A DNA stretch of 7,615 bases from Spirochaetaceae bacterium (GTDB lineage Bacteria > Spirochaetota > Spirochaetia > DSM-27196 > PWMO01). The position numbers were made by a program, and so were the translations under genes. The notes below the pieces were generated by a model. The model saw nothing but the letters and a program-made list of their open reading frames with translations, was not told the origin of the DNA and made no database searches. This document shows positions 1 to 7,200 of this stretch, in pieces (the first letter of the stretch is position 1; each line of letters begins with the position of its first letter). The stretch spans positions 1-7,615 of the forward strand of contig PWMO01000242.1 of NCBI GenBank assembly GCA_003558175.1, in the 5' to 3' direction.

Positions 1-750
1 CTGGCCCAGTCGCCGCAGTTCTACAAGCAGGCGATGGTTGCCAGCGGTCTCGAGCGCGTCTTCGAGATCGGCACCGCCTACCGCGCCGAGAAACACGACA
101 CGCCGCGGCACCTGAACGAGTACGTATCGCTGGACGTGGAGATGGCGTTCATCGAGAGCGAACACGAACTGATGGACCTCGAGATTGAGATTCTGGCGGC
201 CGTCTTTGACGGCGTCAAGGCGGACTGTGCCGACGTGCTCGAACTCTACGACACCGACGTGCCGTCGCGTGAGCAGCTCCAGGCGGTTCCCCGTATCAGT
301 CATGACGATGCCAGGCAGATCGCCGCCGACCGGCTCGGGCGCCGGCTGTTCGAAATCAACCCCGAGGCCGAGCGCGCGCTGTGCGACTGGGCGGCCGAGG
401 AGCACGGCGTGGAAGCGGTCTTTGTCTACGGATTTCCGCGCAAGAAGCGGCCGTTCTACACCTATCCCGACGAGGCCCGGACCAGGAGCTTCGACCTGCT
501 GTTTCGAGGGCTCGAGATCACAACCGGAGGCAAGCGGATTCATCAGTACGCCATGCTGCTGGAGACGCTGCCCAGGTTCGGCTTGACCGCGGAAGGCATG
601 GCCGACTATCTGGAGATCTTCAAGTTTGGCTGTCCGCCCCACGGCGGCTTTGCCATCGGTCTCGAGCGGCTGACCCAGAAGATCCTCGGGTTGCAGAACG
701 TGAAGGAGGCGTCGCTCTTTCCACGCGACCGCCGCCGCACCCGGCCCTGA
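1..750 (+). CDS. aspS: Aspartyl-tRNA synthetase, archaeal/genomic type (3' part; 5' end outside window)
   Basis: This is the C-terminal catalytic portion of a class IIb aminoacyl-tRNA synthetase, which activates aspartate with ATP and loads it onto tRNA in the cytoplasm. The frame is open from base 1, so the ATG at 34 is internal and the N-terminal anticodon-binding OB-fold lies upstream of the window. Class II motif 2 is visible around 61-150 (FEIGTAYRAEKHDTPRHLNE, with the RAE triad at 82-90). Motif 3 is GGFAIGLERL at 643-672, with its arginine at 667-669. The block SFDLLFRGLEITTGGKRIHQY and the ending LFPRDRRRTRP are typical of the archaeal/genomic-type family often annotated aspartate--tRNA(Asn) ligase, rather than the longer E. 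coli-type AspRS with its GAD insertion. Members of this family are frequently non-discriminating and charge both tRNA-Asp and tRNA-Asn, but the specificity residues lie mainly in the missing N-terminus. The gene converges on the next one with a 33-bp gap and no clear terminator. Confidence 0.93.
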   Translation: MAQSPQFYKQAMVASGLERVFEIGTAYRAEKHDTPRHLNEYVSLDVEMAFIESEHELMDLEIEILAAVFDGVKADCADVLELYDTDVPSREQLQAVPRISHDDARQIAADRLGRRLFEINPEAERALCDWAAEEHGVEAVFVYGFPRKKRPFYTYPDEARTRSFDLLFRGLEITTGGKRIHQYAMLLETLPRFGLTAEGMADYLEIFKFGCPPHGGFAIGLERLTQKILGLQNVKEASLFPRDRRRTRP

Positions 751-783
751 GGGTTCGCGCGGGCTCTTGCTCCGCCGCCGCAG

Positions 784-1746
784 CTACGTGAGAAGCTCTT
801 CCACCGCAGCGCAGGCGCGTTCCAGCGCGTAGCCGATGCGGCCTTCGTCGTCGTCCGGAACCGGCACGTGAACCACGCGCTCGGTCGGCGGCAGCATCTC
901 GAGGTAGCGTTCCAGCAGGTCGTTGCGGCCGGCCTCGCCGCGCTCCGTGTACGAGAGCGCCAGATACAGGTCATAACCGCGCTCACGTTCAGCTGCCAGG
1001 CGGTCGGCGGCTTCGCCGTGTCGCACGCTCCACTGCAGTGCCAGCTGGGTCGGATCGGTGGTGACAAACAGCAGCCGTTGTGCCTGGCGGGCCAGTGCAC
1101 CTTCGGAGGCAGCCTGTGCCCGAAGCAACAGCGGAAGGTCGGCCGCGGTAGGCTCGCGGTTAACGTGGTCCTGCCAGTACGCCGCGTAGTCTCCGGCGAA
1201 GATCGTCTTGAAGTGTTCGGCCAGCCCTCTTCCAAGGGCTACGCGCCCGCGCACATCGTTGCCGATGATGCAGACGCGCCTGACAAAGTAGGGCCGAACC
1301 GGCTCCGGCAGGTAGTCCCAGTACGTCATCGGTGCCGCCCGAACCGCCGAGCCGGATACCGGAAACAGTGACCGCGACGGATCGACCGGAACAAAACGGG
1401 CGCCGAGCTCCGCCGACAGATCAAGTCCGTACTGCTCGGATGCAAAGACATAGTCCACGCCGTCGGGCATGTTGCGAGCGATGGCCTGGGCCCAGATCCT
1501 GTGGGCGCCCGGCTGCAGCTTGTTGGCGCGCGGGTTCTCCTCGGTAATGTGTACCAGCCGCACGCTGGGAAACAGTTCGCCCATCCAGCGCAGGCGCAAC
1601 TCTCCGGGAATGGGATCGTGCGGCAGCGAACAGAGAAAGACCGTCAGTTGGTCGGCCACGTGCCGGCCGAAGTCAATCAGATAGCGGTGGCCGTTGTGGG
1701 GCGGCATGAAGCGGCCCAGTATCACACCGTGCGTTTGCGCACTCAT
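784..1746 (-). CDS. nadR: NadR-type NMN adenylyltransferase with a degenerate ribosylnicotinamide kinase domain
   Basis: The 320-residue product aligns along its length with the enzymatic part of NadR, which makes NAD from NMN and phosphorylates ribosylnicotinamide in pyridine salvage. The N-terminal nucleotidyltransferase domain (about 5-150) has the GRFMPPHNGH motif (HxGH, residues 17-20) and the ISxTxxR-type motif VSGSAVR (130-136). The junction YWDYLPEPVRPYFVRRV is typical of NadR. The C-terminal domain (about 155-320) should start with a P-loop like GGESSGKST, but reads GNDVRGRVA (162-170): the Walker A lysine is Arg and the following Ser/Thr is Val. The lid region after YDLYLAL (258-264) also lacks the usual PWxxDGLR-like sequence. 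The aspartate of VTTD (228-231) remains. I infer an intact adenylyltransferase with a dead or altered kinase. There is no N-terminal helix-turn-helix, unlike E. coli NadR, so it is probably not a repressor. The start codon has no Shine-Dalgarno but a strong promoter just upstream. Confidence 0.88.
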   Translation of the reverse strand: MSAQTHGVILGRFMPPHNGHRYLIDFGRHVADQLTVFLCSLPHDPIPGELRLRWMGELFPSVRLVHITEENPRANKLQPGAHRIWAQAIARNMPDGVDYVFASEQYGLDLSAELGARFVPVDPSRSLFPVSGSAVRAAPMTYWDYLPEPVRPYFVRRVCIIGNDVRGRVALGRGLAEHFKTIFAGDYAAYWQDHVNREPTAADLPLLLRAQAASEGALARQAQRLLFVTTDPTQLALQWSVRHGEAADRLAAERERGYDLYLALSYTERGEAGRNDLLERYLEMLPPTERVVHVPVPDDDEGRIGYALERACAAVEELLT

Positions 1747-1754
1747 AGTTTCTT

Positions 1755-1783
1755 TTCATACAGCAAACCGGCTATGATGTCAA
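1755..1783 (-). promoter_or_regulatory. Sigma-70-type promoter for nadR, probably giving a near-leaderless mRNA
   Basis: Read on the minus strand, a perfect -35 TTGACA (1783-1778) is followed by a 17-base spacer and the -10 hexamer TATGAA (1760-1755; four of six matches to TATAAT). A start site about 7 bases downstream of the -10 would fall near 1748, only 0-3 bases before the nadR ATG at 1746. This agrees with the absence of a Shine-Dalgarno there, so the transcript may be leaderless or nearly so. The start-site position is inferred. Confidence 0.6.
1773..1778 (+). promoter_or_regulatory. Candidate -10 element for the MATE exporter operon
   Basis: TATGAT matches the sigma-70 -10 consensus in five of six positions and lies 29 bases before the exporter ATG at 1808. 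A start site near 1785 would leave a leader of roughly 22 bases. No good -35 is seen at the right distance (TTCTTT at 1750-1755 is poor), so the promoter may be weak or need an activator. The element lies inside the opposing nadR promoter and shares base 1778 with its -35. Confidence 0.35.
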
Positions 1784-1807
1784 AATGCAGCTTCGAGTGT
1801 CCAGCCC

Positions 1808-3259
1808 ATGATCCGTGCCGTCCACGCCAGCTTCACCGACCGCGAGTTCCTTTCGCGCCTGATTCGCGTCTCGCTGCCGATTGCGGCACAGAACCTGGTG
1901 GTAACCGGGCTGAACATGATCGACACGGTGATGATCGGACAGCTCGGAGAGACCGAGATCGCGGCGGTTGCGCTGGGGAATCAGGTCTTCTTTCTGCTGC
2001 TGCTCTACCTCTTCGGCGTAGGAAGCGGCACAACGGTCTTCACCGCCCAGTTCTGGGGTGTACGCGACGTGCGCGGCATTCGCGCTTCCATGGGAATCGC
2101 GCTCATGCTGGGTCTGGCGGGTGCAGTGTTGTTCACCCTGGCGGCCACGATGTTTCCGCACGTGGTGCTCGGCTTCTACACTGCCGACGCGGCGGTCGTT
2201 GCGCTCGGAAGCGGTTATCTGAGAATCGTTGCGGTCAGTTACGTGGCAACTACGCTGACCATAATTTTCTCGCTGGTGTTGCGCAGTACGGGCAACGTTC
2301 GCCTGCCGCTCTATGTGTCTCTCGTATCGCTGGCGGTCAACACCACGCTCAACTTGCTGTTGATTTTTGGGCTGTTCGGGTTTCCCGCGCTGGGAGTACG
2401 CGGTGCGGCGATCGCCACTGCGGTGGCCAGAACGCTCGAGGTAGTGGTGCTTCTGACGTTCGCCTACCGGCGGCGAGAGGCACCGGCCGGGCGGGTATCC
2501 GAGTTTCTGGCGATACCGCGTGTCTTTGTCGGCCGTTTCTTGAGAACCGCGGCACCGGTCATTCTCAACGAGGTCGGCTGGTCGCTGGGAATAACCATGT
2601 ACATGGCGGTGTACGCCCGCATGGGGACCGACGTCGTGGCGGCGTTCAACATCTCGGAGACGGTTGCGCGACTCTCGCTGGTGATCTTCATGGGCACCGC
2701 CAACGGCAGTGCGATCATCATCGGGAACAGCATTGGAGCCGGCAAAAGCGCCGACGCGGAGCGCTACGCCCGGCGTGTCCTGGCCCTGGTGCCGGTGGTG
2801 GGAGTGGTTATCGGCGGACTGGTGGCGTTGCTCTCCCCCTGGATTCCGCTGTTGTTTCAAGTCACGCCGGAGGTTCGCGAGACGCTGCGATCGTTGCTGC
2901 TGGTGCTTGCGGTTGTTCTCGCCGCACGAGCAACAACGCTGCACTTGATTGTGGGATTGCTCCGCAGCGGTGGGGACACCCGCTTCAGCCTCTTTGTGGA
3001 CGTTGTTATACTCTGGTGTGTCGGTGTTCCGGCGGCAGTGATCGGAGGACTGGTCATCGGGTTGCCGGTCGCGCTGGTCTACCTGATTACCGCCACCGAG
3101 GAGGTGTTGAAAGTGGCGCTTGGCGTGCATCGGGTGCTTTCCGGCCGTTGGATTCACACGCTTACCACGCAGTCGCAGCCGCCGAAACAACCCGGGCCGC
3201 CGCAGCCGCCGCGTACCGAGCCGCCGCGTACCGCGCCGGAATCAAGGGAGCAGCCATGA
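1808..3259 (+). CDS. MATE-family multidrug/metabolite efflux transporter
   Basis: The 483-residue polytopic membrane protein looks like a cation-coupled MATE antiporter, which exports drugs or metabolites through the inner membrane. Family features include the N-terminal block LIRVSLPIAAQNLVVTGLNM, then DTVMIGQLGETEIAAVALGNQ-like residues in helices 1-2 (about 18-60). An internal second copy of the fold begins near residue 240 (FLRTAAPVILNEVGWSLG), with NGSAIIIGNSIGAGK (299-313) mirroring the first half. About twelve hydrophobic segments can be counted up to residue 440, the normal number. The last 28 residues or so form a Pro/Arg/Glu-rich cytoplasmic tail unusual for the family, containing a tandem repeat PPRTE-PPRTA. 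The ATG at 1808 is chosen because it precedes the first helix by the usual distance; no Shine-Dalgarno is obvious. The stop overlaps the next start (ATGA), implying coupled translation with the aminotransferase. The substrate cannot be predicted. Confidence 0.9.
   Translation: MIRAVHASFTDREFLSRLIRVSLPIAAQNLVVTGLNMIDTVMIGQLGETEIAAVALGNQVFFLLLLYLFGVGSGTTVFTAQFWGVRDVRGIRASMGIALMLGLAGAVLFTLAATMFPHVVLGFYTADAAVVALGSGYLRIVAVSYVATTLTIIFSLVLRSTGNVRLPLYVSLVSLAVNTTLNLLLIFGLFGFPALGVRGAAIATAVARTLEVVVLLTFAYRRREAPAGRVSEFLAIPRVFVGRFLRTAAPVILNEVGWSLGITMYMAVYARMGTDVVAAFNISETVARLSLVIFMGTANGSAIIIGNSIGAGKSADAERYARRVLALVPVVGVVIGGLVALLSPWIPLLFQVTPEVRETLRSLLLVLAVVLAARATTLHLIVGLLRSGGDTRFSLFVDVVILWCVGVPAAVIGGLVIGLPVALVYLITATEEVLKVALGVHRVLSGRWIHTLTTQSQPPKQPGPPQPPRTEPPRTAPESREQP
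3205..3234 (+). repeat. In-frame 15-bp tandem duplication in the MATE tail
   Basis: The unit GCCGCCGCGTACCGA (3205-3219) is followed directly by GCCGCCGCGTACCGC (3220-3234), with 14 of 15 bases identical. Because 15 is a multiple of three, the protein simply gains a second five-residue block (PPRTE then PPRTA). It looks like replication slippage in a tolerant, disordered tail. Confidence 0.85.
3244..3250 (+). promoter_or_regulatory. Shine-Dalgarno for the aminotransferase, inside the MATE gene
   Basis: AAGGGAG lies 5 bases before the ATG at 3256 and is the clearest ribosome-binding site in the window. It fixes the aminotransferase start, although the same frame stays open far upstream, and it supports translational coupling to the MATE gene. 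Confidence 0.75.
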
Positions 3260-4104
3260 TCGGACCTTTCTGCAGTCGCAACGGAGAACTGATTCCGGCC
3301 GAAGACGCCACCGTGCCGGTGGACGACATCAACTTCCAGTACGGGTTCGGCGTCTACGAGACGCTCAAACTGCGCCGCGGTGTGCTCTACTTCCCCGAGC
3401 TGCACGAGAAACGACTGTTTCACTCGGCTGAGGTGATCGGTCTGCCCCACGGGCTCAAGCCCGGCAAACTGGAACGATGGACGCGCGAACTCGTAGCGGC
3501 CAACCGGCTGCGGGACGCCAACATCAAACAGTTGCTGGTCGGCAGCCCGGCCGCAAACTCAGCCGGATCGAGCACCCTCTACATAATGGCGCTGGCACCG
3601 CTCTACCCTGACCGCAAGCTGTACCGAAAGGGTGCCGGGCTGATAACCGTTGCAGCCGAACGCCAGTTGCCGGAGGCCAAATCGCTCAACATGCTGCTGA
3701 GCACGATCGCGTTTCGCCAGGCGCGCGCTGCGGGCGCCTACGACGCGCTGCTGATCGACCGCAACGGCGTTGTGACCGAAGGTACCCGGACCAACTTCTT
3801 CGTTACCGACGGAAGCACCATTCGGACCGCACCGGCGGGGATGGTGCTGGAGGGCGTGACGCGCATGACGGTCATCCAGGTGATTGGTGAACTGGGCATT
3901 CCGCTGGTCGAATCGCCGGTGGCGCGCAGCGAACTCGGGCAGACTGCCGCCGCTTTCGTGACCAGTACCTCGAGCAAGATCATCCCGGTGTCGAGCATCG
4001 ACGAGCACAGTTTCGCAATCCCGGATCTCGTACGGCGGCTGATGGCCGAGTATGACCGGTTTCTCGAGCGTTACGCCACCGAGCAGCAGACCGGACAACG
4101 GTAG
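3256..4104 (+). CDS. Class IV PLP-dependent aminotransferase (D-amino acid / branched-chain type)
   Basis: The 282-residue cytoplasmic enzyme belongs to fold-type IV PLP enzymes (D-alanine aminotransferase, IlvE, PabC). These move an amino group between an amino acid and a 2-oxoacid, or cleave aminodeoxychorismate. Visible markers are the N-terminal NFQYGFGVYETLKL block (26-39), the phosphate-binding arginine in HEKRL (R53), the catalytic lysine in EAKSLNMLL (K142), the cofactor-ring glutamate in VVTEGTRTNFF (E175), LEGVTR (198-203) and FVTSTSSKIIPV (234-245). The SLN after the lysine and the FVTSTSS motif resemble D-amino-acid aminotransferases most. Branched-chain aminotransferase cannot be excluded, so no symbol is given. 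Length is normal. The start overlaps the exporter stop by 4 bases and has a good Shine-Dalgarno. The frame continues upstream through the exporter to about 1501, but that stretch has no family similarity. Pairing with an efflux pump may mean its product or substrate is exported, which is inference. Confidence 0.88.
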   Translation: MIGPFCSRNGELIPAEDATVPVDDINFQYGFGVYETLKLRRGVLYFPELHEKRLFHSAEVIGLPHGLKPGKLERWTRELVAANRLRDANIKQLLVGSPAANSAGSSTLYIMALAPLYPDRKLYRKGAGLITVAAERQLPEAKSLNMLLSTIAFRQARAAGAYDALLIDRNGVVTEGTRTNFFVTDGSTIRTAPAGMVLEGVTRMTVIQVIGELGIPLVESPVARSELGQTAAAFVTSTSSKIIPVSSIDEHSFAIPDLVRRLMAEYDRFLERYATEQQTGQR

Positions 4105-4122
4105 GCCAGACAGCGGTAGGCC
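4093..4122 (+). repeat. 15-bp tandem duplication spanning the aminotransferase stop codon
   Basis: GGACAACGGTAGGCC (4093-4107) is followed by AGACAGCGGTAGGCC (4108-4122), with 13 of 15 bases identical; a decayed third start (GGAGAACCG) may follow. The unit contains the stop codon TAG (4102-4104), so the duplication leaves a second in-frame TAG at 4117-4119. Confidence 0.75.
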
Positions 4123-4138
4123 GGAGAACCGCAGAGTG

Positions 4139-4163
4139 CCGAACGGGCGCGAGATTCGGTTTT
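4139..4163 (+). terminator. Possible weak intrinsic terminator after the aminotransferase
   Basis: CCGAA (4139-4143) can pair with TTCGG (4155-4159) across an 11-base loop and is followed at once by TTTTCT (4160-4165). The stem is short and the loop large, so this is a marginal terminator. A second hairpin just downstream (4171-4192: CCGGC-TTGT-GCCGG, extendable by CTC/GAG past a two-base bulge) has no T-run. Together they suggest, but do not prove, a transcription boundary before the next gene. Confidence 0.3.
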
Positions 4164-4221
4164 CTCACATCTCGACCGGCTTGTGCCGGGAGCGGAAATT
4201 CGATAAGCTCGCAGACAACAC

Positions 4222-7200
4222 ATGTCAGAGAAACGGCGGCACGTGCGGGTTCAACGCGAGGCCCGCGTCGCGTTCAACGCGGCTGGACACACGGTGGAAG
4301 CAACCACCACCGACATCAGCAGCTCCGGAATGAAAGTGGTCGCCGCCCTCGGCGGCGAGACCGGACAGTTTGATAGCGTGTTGGTGAGCTTTCCGGATCT
4401 TGATGAAGCCGTGCGGATCCCGGCGCGGATCACGCATTACGACTCTCATGACAGCGAGCGCGTGATCGGGCTGCAGTTTGACTTCCAGTCTGAAGAGCAG
4501 CGGGCCTTCGTCGACGGGTACGTTCGCGCGGCCAAAGAGCGCGAGATTCTGGAATACGGTCCGCACTACAACAGCCGCAGGTTGCCGCGGGCGGTGTGCT
4601 CGATCAGCACGGTTGAAGCGGAACACCCTGCGGCCCGGTTCGAACGGGTAGAAAACGTATCCACCGACGGCTTCCTGGTCACGTTCCAGGGAGACCTGCA
4701 CGCCGGTGAGCGCTTCCCGCTGCGATTCTCTCTGCCGGGTGATGCGCGGCCGCTCAACGCCGAAGTATCGGTGGTCTACACCAACCTCAACCAGTTCTCC
4801 CGTCAGGCAACCGCAGGGCTCCGCATCGAACAAATCGGCGAGGTGGACCGTACTCGAATCCGTAACTTCATCGTTGCCAGCAGTTCCGGCGGTACGGTGC
4901 GAACGGTTCACAGCTGGATCGCACAGCAGGGGCTCTCGGGAAGTTATCACGTCGCAGAACCGGAGCGGGTTGAGCGCTACTTCCGTATGCTCGCGGCGGG
5001 CGACCTGCTGCTGCACCTGATGCCGGCACACGGGCACGAGATCCGCACCGGGATGGTATCCCAACTGGACACCAGAGAGCGGCGCGTGTCTCTCACAATT
5101 TCTACCGGCCCCCCAATTGAGCCGGGAGAGACCACCCTGTTCGGCAGCTTCGTTGCCGACGCCGGCAGTTTCTTTTTTTCGGCTCCGCTCATCAAAGTGA
5201 GCGAGGCAACGCTGGAATGCAGACTGCCTGACCGGCTCTTTCGCAGCGAGCAGCGCTCGTACGGCCGCAAACTGCTTGATTCCGAGCGCGACTTTGCGCT
5301 GGTGCTCGACGATGCGCAGGGATCGGAGATTCCCGGCCGCCTGGTGGATATCAGCCGCCGCGGTTTCTTGTGCGAATTGCCGGCCGACGCCGCTGTGCTG
5401 CGGAAGCTCGACGGACTCGAGTCGGTCCGCTATCGGGGAGCGGAAGCGCTCGGACTGGACAACCAGGGAGAGATCCGCCATTTACAGATCGGTGGCCTGG
5501 ATGGCGACGTGGTACGGATCGGAATCGAGGCGGGGATTCGACGTTCCGAGGTGATGACGCGCACCATTGCGGATCAGCAATGGGCCCTGTTGCCCGTCTA
5601 CGCCAACGAGGTCAGCTTTCTCGGTCTGCCGGGGGCAACGTCGCGGGTGGTACGCTACCAGGACGCTCACGGTCGCGCCATCTGCGCGATGGTAAACTCG
5701 ATCGGGCTGGAACCGGGAACGGAACACGCGCCGGAGCCGGAAGGGGTCACGCTCTTCATTCTGCCGCCGGCCTTCGGGAAGAAGAAAGAGGCACTTGCAC
5801 CGCTGGCAGCCACGCTGCTGGCCAACTTCGCCGCCGTCGGGAAACCGGTGGTGATTGTCCGCTATGACGGAACGGACCGCCCCGGTGAAAGCGACAGCGA
5901 AGACGCGCACGTCGCCCGCGGCTACGAGATGCTGCACTACCGCATCAGTAACGGCAAGTCGGATCTGCAGGCAACGATGGATTGGGCGGCAAGCACGTCG
6001 CTCTTTCGGGCGCGCAACGTAGTCCTTGTGACCTTCAGCATGTCCGCCCTTGACGCACGCAAACTTCTGACCGACGAGTCGTACGCCTCGCAGGTTGACT
6101 TCTGGATCAGTGCAATGGGTGTCCCGGCTGCTCAGTCGGCACTTCGCAATACGCTGGGTGGCCTCGACGTCATTGGTAACTACAAGATGGGTATTCCCTC
6201 CGGTGTCTGCGGGCTTCTGGGGCACCTGGTGGACATGGACCGCGTGGCCCAGGACCTTGTCGATCAGCGGTACGCCTACATCACCGATGCGCGAGTGGAC
6301 ATGGCCTCGATCTCAAGTCCAATTCTCTGGGTGTATGGCCGCCACGACATGTGGGTGACGCCCGCGGAGGTCGAGGACATCATGAGTGTCGCATCTCCCG
6401 GTGCGCGTGAGATCCTGCAGATACCAGCCGGCCACAATCTTCGTACCAGTGACGACGCGCTGCGAACGTTCAAGCTGATTGCCGAGCGCTCGTGCGCCCG
6501 GCTGTTTGGTGAAGCAATCACCACGGTCGATCCTCGCAAGGACGAAATGCTCGAACTGATCGCCGCCGAACGCGAACGGCTGGCACAGCACCACGTACCT
6601 GCTCCCGAGGAGTACTGGCGCGATTACCTCGTCGGGCGCGGTGAGCCGGGCAGCGGCTACGATTTCTACCGCAACCTGGCCGACTTTCGCGCCTTTCTGA
6701 AGCAACAGGTGGAGCTGCTCGACGTGCGCAGCGGAATGTCGGTAGCCGACATGGGGTGCGGCACGGGACTCTATCTGGAACAGCTGTTTCGGACCCACGG
6801 AGCGGAGGGGCGCGGCGCAGACAACGTCTCGGTTACTGCCGTCGATCTGGTTCCGGAGGCACTGGACCGGGCGCGGGCCAAGGTAGACGCCGTTTGCGCC
6901 GGTTCTCAGGCACCCGCCGGCTGGTCGGCAACCTACCTGCAGCAGAATCTCGAGCCAAGCCGGCTGCTCCCGGTTCAGGAACTGCTGGAAGACTCCGGCA
7001 TGCCGCTGGCCCGTCTGCGCGGACGGGTTGAGGGGCTGACCGGCGCGATCTGCAACGAGTTCGAATTATGCTGCGAAGTGGAGATCGGACGCTTCGCTCG
7101 GGGCGAGGACGGCTACACTCATCTGCCGCGGGAGGCCGTTACCGACCGGCTCTCCCCTGCCGCCATGGACGCGCTGCACGATTTGAATCTCGCTTCGCGC

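Noticed and set aside
742..786. Terminator between the convergent aspS and nadR genes
   Set aside because: Only short CCC/GGG-type pairings and no T-run on either strand were found.
1772..3190. 472-codon minus-strand open frame opposite the MATE gene
   Set aside because: The translation is low-complexity, rich in His/Arg/Gln with no recognisable domain, and is fully antisense to a well-supported transporter.
1501..3255. Long upstream extension of the aminotransferase frame (the open frame runs 1501-4104)
   Set aside because: It runs antisense to nadR and in another frame of the MATE gene, shows no family similarity before 3256, and the clear Shine-Dalgarno and MIGPFCSRNG start sit at 3256. 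The openness reflects high GC.
4181..4209. Possible promoter TTGTGC-17-TAAGCT before the giant gene
   Set aside because: Spacing is ideal, but each hexamer matches consensus in only three of six positions, and the -35 overlaps a hairpin. Co-transcription from the aminotransferase is equally plausible.
4225..5481. 418-codon minus-strand open frame opposite the PilZ region
   Set aside because: The sense strand encodes three PilZ signatures. The antisense product has no recognisable motif and mirrors codon bias.
5482..6225. 247-codon minus-strand open frame opposite the hydrolase domain
   Set aside because: It is antisense to the LuxD-like domain with its visible catalytic motifs, and no family features are seen.
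5698..6542. Separate hydrolase and methyltransferase genes hidden in the long frame
   Set aside because: No stop codon, and no convincing Shine-Dalgarno with a start, interrupts the frame between domains. The codon-by-codon reading is continuous from 4222 to the window end.
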